From Modestobacter caceresii (lineage in GTDB: Bacteria; Actinomycetota; Actinomycetes; Mycobacteriales; Geodermatophilaceae), in NCBI RefSeq assembly GCF_000761485.1, contig NZ_JPMX01000021.1, positions 38,721 to 102,720 on the forward strand: a stretch of 64,000 bases of DNA. The letters are read 5' to 3'. Both the position numbers and the translations under genes were made by a program. A model generated the notes under the pieces. It saw nothing but the letters and a program-made list of their open reading frames with translations. It made no database searches and was not told the DNA's origin. Shown one piece after another: positions 59,658-64,000 of this stretch. The first letter of the stretch is position 1. Each line of letters opens with the position of its first letter.

Positions 59658-60833
59658 ATGACCCTCCCTGCCCGGCCGGCGCTGCGCGTCGGACTGATCG
59701 GCCACGCCTTCATGGGCGCGGCGCACTCCCACGCCTGGCGCACCGCGCCGCGCTTCTTCGACCTGCCCCTGACCCCGGAGCTGACCGTGCTGGCCGGCCG
59801 GGACCCCGCGGGGGTCGCCGCCGCGGCCGGCCGGCTCGGCTGGGCCGACACCGAGACCGACTGGCGCCGCGTGCTGGATCGGGACGACGTCGACCTGGTC
59901 GACATCTGCACCCCCGGGCACACCCACGCCGAGATGGCGATCGCGGCGCTGGCGGCCGGCAAGCACGTGCTGTGCGAGAAGCCGCTGGCCAACTCCGTCG
60001 CCGAGGCCGAGGCGATGGCCGAGGCCGCCGAACGGGCCGCCGGCTCCGGCGTGCGGGCGATGGTCGGCTTCACCTACCGGCGGGTGCCGGCCATCACCCT
60101 CGCCCGGCAGTTGGTCGCCGACGGGCGGCTGGGCCAGATCCGGCACGTGCGGGCGCAGTACCTGCAGGACTGGATCGCCGACCCCGCGGCGCCGATGTCC
60201 TGGCGGCTGGAGAAGGACAAGGCCGGCTCCGGCGCGCTGGGCGACATCGGCGCGCACATCGTCGACCTGACCCAGTTCATCACCGGGCAGACGCTCACCG
60301 GCGTCAGCGCGCTGCTGGAGACCTTCGTCAGCAAGCGGCCGCTGCCGGCCAGCAGCGGGAAGCTCGGCGGGGTCGGTGGCGAGGGGATGGGGGAGGTGAC
60401 CGTCGACGACGCCGCCGTCTTCCTGGGCCGGTTCACCGGGGGAGCGCTCGGCACGTTCGAGGCCACCCGCTTCGCCCTCGGCCGGAAGAACGCCATCCGG
60501 ATCGAGGTGAACGGCTCGGCCGGCAGCCTGGCCTTCGACTTCGAGGACATGAACGTCCTGCACTTCTTCGACGGCGGCGAACCGGCCACGACGGCCGGCT
60601 TCCGGCGGATCGTGGTCACCGAGCCCGAGCACCCCTACGTCGGGGCCTGGTGGCCGGCCGGGCACGGGCTGGGCTACGAGCACGGCTTCATCCACCAGGT
60701 CGTCGACCTGGTCACCGCGCTGGCCGCCGGGGAGCAACCCACACCGTCGTTCGCCGACGGCCTGCAGGTGCAGCGGGTGCTGGCCGCCGTGGAACGCAGC
60801 GCCGCCGACAACTCCGCCTTCACCGAGATCTAG
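59658..60833 (+). CDS. Gfo/Idh/MocA-family sugar dehydrogenase
   Basis: A 391-residue NAD(P)-dependent oxidoreductase. The Rossmann start is [17 protein letters not shown] (residues 11-27), [21 protein letters not shown] follows, and [11 protein letters not shown] holds the catalytic Lys108. [14 protein letters not shown] contains the active-site Asp and His. It oxidises a hydroxyl of an inositol, glucoside or related sugar. GGAG at 59648-59651, six bases before ATG 59658, favours this start over ATG 59646. It ends in TAG, the only non-TGA stop that I noticed. Transport genes upstream and an isomerase downstream place it in one pathway. Confidence 0.92.
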   Translation: MTLPARPALRVGLIGHAFMGAAHSHAWRTAPRFFDLPLTPELTVLAGRDPAGVAAAAGRLGWADTETDWRRVLDRDDVDLVDICTPGHTHAEMAIAALAAGKHVLCEKPLANSVAEAEAMAEAAERAAGSGVRAMVGFTYRRVPAITLARQLVADGRLGQIRHVRAQYLQDWIADPAAPMSWRLEKDKAGSGALGDIGAHIVDLTQFITGQTLTGVSALLETFVSKRPLPASSGKLGGVGGEGMGEVTVDDAAVFLGRFTGGALGTFEATRFALGRKNAIRIEVNGSAGSLAFDFEDMNVLHFFDGGEPATTAGFRRIVVTEPEHPYVGAWWPAGHGLGYEHGFIHQVVDLVTALAAGEQPTPSFADGLQVQRVLAAVERSAADNSAFTEI

Positions 60834-60843
60834 GAGCTCCGCC

Positions 60844-61851
60844 ATGCCCCGCCCCGTCACCCTGTTCACCGGCCAGTGGGCCGACCTGCCGTTCGAGGAG
60901 GTGTGCCGGCTGGCCTCCGGGTGGGGCTACGACGGCCTGGAGATCGCCTGCTGGGGCGACCACCTCGACGTCGTCCGGGCCGCCGAGGACCCGGCTTACG
61001 TCAAGGAGCGGCTGGACCTGCTCGACCGGCACGGCCTGTCGGTGTTCGCGATCTCCAACCACCTCAATGGCCAGGCGGTCTGCGACGACCCGATCGACGA
61101 GCGGCACCGCGGCATGGTGAACGCCCGGGTGTGGGGCGACGGCGATCCCGAGGGCGTGCGGCAGCGGGCGGCGGAGGAGATGAAGGCGACCGCGCGGGCG
61201 GCCCGGGCGCTGGGCGTCGACGTCGTCGTCGGGTTCACCGGGTCGAAGATCTGGAAGACCGTGGCGATGTTCCCGCCGGTGCCCGAGTCGATGATCGACG
61301 AGGGGTACGCCGACTTCGCCGCCCGCTGGAACCCGATCCTGGACGTGTTCGACGAGGTCGGCGTGAAGTTCGCGCACGAGGTGCACCCGTCGGAGATCGC
61401 CTACGACCACTGGACGACGGTGCGCACCCTGGAGGCGATCGGCCACCGCGAGGCGTTCGGGCTGAACTGGGACCCCAGCCACTTCGTCTGGCAGGACCTG
61501 GACCCGGTCGGCTTCCTCTGGGACTTCAAGGACCGGATCTACCACGTCGACTGCAAGGACGCGAAGAAGCAGGTCGGCAACGGGCGCAACGGCCGGATGG
61601 GGTCGCACCTCCCGTGGGCCGACCCGCGGCGCGGCTGGGACTTCGTCTCCACCGGGCACGGCGACGTCCCGTGGGAGGCCTGCTTCCGGATGCTCAACAC
61701 CATCGGCTACGCCGGCCCCATCTCCGTGGAGTGGGAGGACGCCGGGATGGACCGGCTGGTCGGGGCGCCCGAGGCGCTGGAGTTCGTCCGCCGGCTGGCG
61801 TTCGACCCGCCGTCCGCGGCCTTCGACGCAGCCTTCTCCAGCGGGAACTGA
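60844..61851 (+). CDS. Sugar phosphate isomerase/epimerase-type TIM barrel
   Basis: A 335-residue AP-endonuclease-2-like (xylose isomerase fold) protein. [50 protein letters not shown] and [12 protein letters not shown] supply the usual Glu/Asp/His metal ligands. Such enzymes isomerise, epimerise or cleave keto-sugars; paired with Gfo/Idh/MocA enzymes they act on inositol or 3-keto-glycoside intermediates. It starts ten bases after the dehydrogenase stop with GGAG at 60834-60837. The exact reaction cannot be told from sequence. Confidence 0.88.
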   Translation: MPRPVTLFTGQWADLPFEEVCRLASGWGYDGLEIACWGDHLDVVRAAEDPAYVKERLDLLDRHGLSVFAISNHLNGQAVCDDPIDERHRGMVNARVWGDGDPEGVRQRAAEEMKATARAARALGVDVVVGFTGSKIWKTVAMFPPVPESMIDEGYADFAARWNPILDVFDEVGVKFAHEVHPSEIAYDHWTTVRTLEAIGHREAFGLNWDPSHFVWQDLDPVGFLWDFKDRIYHVDCKDAKKQVGNGRNGRMGSHLPWADPRRGWDFVSTGHGDVPWEACFRMLNTIGYAGPISVEWEDAGMDRLVGAPEALEFVRRLAFDPPSAAFDAAFSSGN

Positions 61852-61859
61852 GGACGGCA

Positions 61860-61900
61860 CCCCACCGGTGCCCGCGCACGGGGGCGGGCACCGGATGGGG
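61860..61900 (+). terminator. Strong GC hairpin ending the sugar operon
   Basis: CCCCACCGGTGCCCGC (61860-61875) pairs with 61884-61900 (11 bp, one bulged A, then 5 bp) around an 8-base loop. GGACGGCAC at 61852-61860 could pair with GTGCCGTCC at 61913-61921, extending the structure. Confidence 0.65.
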
Positions 61901-61968
61901 CGTTCGCCCGATGTGCCGTCCCGTCCTCGGCGAGCACCCTCGGCTGCACCACACCGAGGGAGGACCCG

Positions 61969-62793
61969 ATGACCGCCACCGTCAGCGACACCGAGCTCAA
62001 GGCACGCCACCGCGCCATGTGGGCCACCGGGGACTACCCCCGGATGGTCGACACCTTCCTGACCCCACTCGGGCCCCGGCTGGTCGACGCCTGTCAGCTG
62101 ACCGCCGGGGACCGGGTGCTCGACGTCGCCGCCGGCACCGGCAACGCGTCCCTGCCCGCGGCCGCCCGCGGGGCCCGGGTCACCGCCAGCGACCTCACCC
62201 CCGAGCTGCTCGCCGACGGCCGCCGGCGGGCCGAGGCCGCCGGGCTGCACCTGGAGTGGACGGAGGCCGACGCCGAGCACCTGCCCTTCGACGACGCCTC
62301 CTACGACGTCGTGATGTCCGCGATCGGCGTCATGTTCGCCCCGCACCACCAGGAGTCGGCCGACGAGCTGGTCCGCGTCTGCCGGCCCGGCGGCCGCATC
62401 GGCCTGCTCTGCTGGACGCCCGACGGCATGCTCGGCGCGCTCTTCGCCACCATGAAGCCGTTCATGCCACCCCCGCCGCCCGGCGCTCAGCCCCCGCCGC
62501 TGTGGGGGAGCGAGGAGCACCTTCGGGGGTTGTTCGGCGGCCGGGTCGAGTGGACGACGCTGGACCGGGACGTCCTCGAGGTCACCGCGTTCCCGGAGGT
62601 GCACGGTTACGGCCGGCACTTCACCAGCTGCTACGGCCCGACGATCGCGGCGCGGGCCAACGCGGCCAGGAACGGGCTGGAGCAGGAGTTCGACGCCGCA
62701 CTGGACGCCTTCTGCGAGGAGTGGGACCGCGGCGCACCGGGCGCGGCCCGCTACGAGATGCAGTACCTGCTCGCCGTGGGCACCCGGCGCTGA
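61969..62793 (+). CDS. Class I SAM-dependent methyltransferase (UbiE-like)
   Basis: A 274-residue methyltransferase. RVLDVAAGTGNASLPAAARGARVTASDLTPELL holds motif I and the acidic residue of motif II; WTEADAEHLPFDDASYDVVMSAIGVMFAPHHQESADELVRVCRPGGRIGLLCW gives the rest of the domain. The C-terminal part (SEEHLRGLFGG ... YGPTIAARANAARNGLEQEFDAAL) is a cap seen in ubiquinone/phospholipid-type methyltransferases. GGGAGGA at about 61958-61964 supports ATG 61969. Substrate unknown; it is separated from the sugar operon by a strong hairpin. Confidence 0.88.
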   Translation: MTATVSDTELKARHRAMWATGDYPRMVDTFLTPLGPRLVDACQLTAGDRVLDVAAGTGNASLPAAARGARVTASDLTPELLADGRRRAEAAGLHLEWTEADAEHLPFDDASYDVVMSAIGVMFAPHHQESADELVRVCRPGGRIGLLCWTPDGMLGALFATMKPFMPPPPPGAQPPPLWGSEEHLRGLFGGRVEWTTLDRDVLEVTAFPEVHGYGRHFTSCYGPTIAARANAARNGLEQEFDAALDAFCEEWDRGAPGAARYEMQYLLAVGTRR

Positions 62794-62840
62794 GCACGTA
62801 GAGGGTCCTCACCGGGCCCCGTGCGTGGGACGCTCGTCGG

Positions 62841-64000
62841 GTGCCGGGGTCCGGCGGGGCTGCGCTGCTGGGGGCAGGCAGGCAGGCGCTGGAACGGGCG
62901 GACTGGGAGTCCGCCCGCTCCGCGTTCGCCGCTGCCCTCGGCGCGGGTGGTGCGGCCGACGCCCGCGACGGGCTGGCCGAGGCCCAGTGGTTCCTCGGCC
63001 GGGTCCCCGAGGCGATCGCCTTGCGCGAGCAGGTGTTCGAGGAGCACGTGCGTGCCGGGCGCTGTGCCGAGGCCGCCCGGAGTGCGGTGTGGGTCGCCCA
63101 CCAGCACCTGCTGAGCGGCCGCGGCTCCGCGGCCCGCGGCTGGCTGGCCCGGTCCGAGCGGGTCATGGCCGGTCAGCCGCTCTGCGCCGGGCACGGCTGG
63201 GTGGCGGTCGAGGCCGCCCGGCAGGCGGCGACGGTGGCCGAGCAGGCCACTGCTGCGGCGCACGCCCTCGAGGTCGCCCGGGCCATCGGGGACGGCGACC
63301 TGGAGGTGCTCGCGATCAGCCTGCTCGGGTGCGCCGAGGTGCGGGCCGGGCGCTGGGGGCCCGGGCTGCGACTGCTCGAGGAGGCCATGGCGGCCGCGAC
63401 GGCCGGCCGGGTGACCGACCTGCACACGCTGGGTGAGGCCTACTGCAACCTGGTGCTCGGCTGCTCCTGCGCCGGGGAGTGGACCCAGGCCGCCGAGTGG
63501 TGCGAGCACGTGGAGTCCTTCGCCCGTGGCTCGGCGATCAAGCCGCTGTTCGGTGCCTGTCGCACGGTGCACGCCGACCTGCTGATCGCCGGCGGCCGGT
63601 GGGCCGACGGGGAGGCGGCCCTGCAGGAGGCGCTGGCCGTGGACGCCGAGCAGCTGCCGGAGGTGAGCGCCCCGACGGTCGCCTCGCTGGCCGAGCTGCG
63701 GGTCCAGCAGGGGCGGCTGCGCGAGGCCGCGCAACTCCTTGCCGGCCGGGAGGAGCACCCGGCGGTGCTGCGCGCGCTGGCGCTGCTGCGGCTGGCCGAC
63801 GGGCACCCGCGGCAGGCGGCCGTCCTGCTGGAGCGCGGCCTGCGGGCGGCTCCGGACGACGCGGTCTCGGCCGGCGGCCTGCTGTCCCCGCTGGTGCACG
63901 CCCGGCTCGCCCTCGGCGACGTGCCGGGTGCCCGGACGGCGGCCGACGAGCTCGCGACGCTGGGTGCGGCGACCGGCATCCGGCTGCTGGCGGCCCGGGC
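62841..64000 (+). CDS. TPR-like helical-repeat protein, 5' part (likely LuxR-type regulator)
   Basis: Open to the right edge without a stop: at least 386 residues of alpha-helical repeats (GRQALERADWESARSAFAAAL, DARDGLAEAQWFLGRVPEAIALREQVFEEHVRAG, LGEAYCNLVLGCSCAGEWTQAAEWCEHV, LAELRVQQGRLREAAQLL) like the repeat domain of large actinobacterial LuxR regulators. The DNA-binding domain, if present, lies beyond the window. GTG 62841 is the first in-frame start after the methyltransferase stop; GTG at 62821 is in another frame. Confidence 0.7.
   Translation, partial: MPGSGGAALLGAGRQALERADWESARSAFAAALGAGGAADARDGLAEAQWFLGRVPEAIALREQVFEEHVRAGRCAEAARSAVWVAHQHLLSGRGSAARGWLARSERVMAGQPLCAGHGWVAVEAARQAATVAEQATAAAHALEVARAIGDGDLEVLAISLLGCAEVRAGRWGPGLRLLEEAMAAATAGRVTDLHTLGEAYCNLVLGCSCAGEWTQAAEWCEHVESFARGSAIKPLFGACRTVHADLLIAGGRWADGEAALQEALAVDAEQLPEVSAPTVASLAELRVQQGRLREAAQLLAGREEHPAVLRALALLRLADGHPRQAAVLLERGLRAAPDDAVSAGGLLSPLVHARLALGDVPGARTAADELATLGAATGIRLLAAR

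Overview
The window is 64 kb of about 73% GC DNA, densely packed with genes. Nearly every stop is TGA, GTG starts are frequent, and start/stop overlaps of the GTGA, ATGA and TGATG kind are common. This points to an actinobacterium. A DUF222/HNH endonuclease, a Dos-type redox two-component system, phosphoketolase and a Liv/Bkd set fit a Geodermatophilaceae-like soil or stone genus (Blastococcus, Modestobacter, Geodermatophilus). The genus is inference. No rRNA, tRNA, CRISPR array or intact mobile element is seen.

Layout. 0-4.4 kb: FAD-linked D-2-hydroxyacid dehydrogenase, a YciI protein, a zinc alcohol dehydrogenase and small unknowns. 4.4-8.5 kb: a 478-base control region with a perfect palindrome, then a coupled operon of a molybdopterin oxidoreductase lacking its N-terminal [4Fe-4S] cysteines, a small helical protein and a six-helix membrane protein. 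8.5-18.5 kb: signalling and stress, with an OmpR-type regulator/kinase/GerMN lipoprotein operon, two STAS proteins, DUF2254 and DUF421 membrane proteins, two small zinc-ribbon proteins, a Cys-rich copper-binding protein, and a DevR/DosS pair whose kinase is coupled to a flavin-binding protein. 18.7-33.7 kb: branched-chain and nitrogen metabolism, with a Liv ABC transporter (permease and ATPase fused), an FMN 2-hydroxyacid dehydrogenase, a hotdog thioesterase, a branched-chain 2-oxoacid dehydrogenase (E1 alpha, E1 beta, E2) facing an Lrp regulator, a short-chain fatty acid transporter, an HpcH aldolase and glutamate dehydrogenase.

33.7-44.8 kb: a DivIVA-like protein coupled to a globin-reductase, a divergent Zwf paralogue with an epimerase, a mismatch uracil glycosylase, the phosphoketolase-acetate kinase pair, an M20 amidohydrolase and a luciferase-like monooxygenase. 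45-54 kb: accessory region with a mosaic HNH gene followed by repeats, membrane proteins, a methyltransferase, an ATP-dependent DNA ligase, a transposase remnant, a low-GC orphan gene, a frameshifted ridA, creatininase, a flavoprotein and an acetyltransferase-like protein. 54.2-61.9 kb: a carbohydrate module with a ROK regulator, an RbsA/RbsC/RbsB-type ABC transporter, a Gfo/Idh/MocA dehydrogenase and a TIM-barrel isomerase, with a clear promoter, an operator-like palindrome and strong hairpins. 62-64 kb: a methyltransferase and the start of a repeat-rich regulator cut by the window edge.

Points of most interest: the cluster-less Mo enzyme operon; a CACACGATCGCAA / GATCGCAA element in front of several unrelated genes; the flavin protein coupled to a haem-type DosS kinase; the globin-reductase coupled to DivIVA; a Zwf paralogue with Met in place of the active-site Lys; ridA broken by loss of what looks like one 7-bp repeat copy; and a 52-58% GC orphan gene beside a transposase scar.
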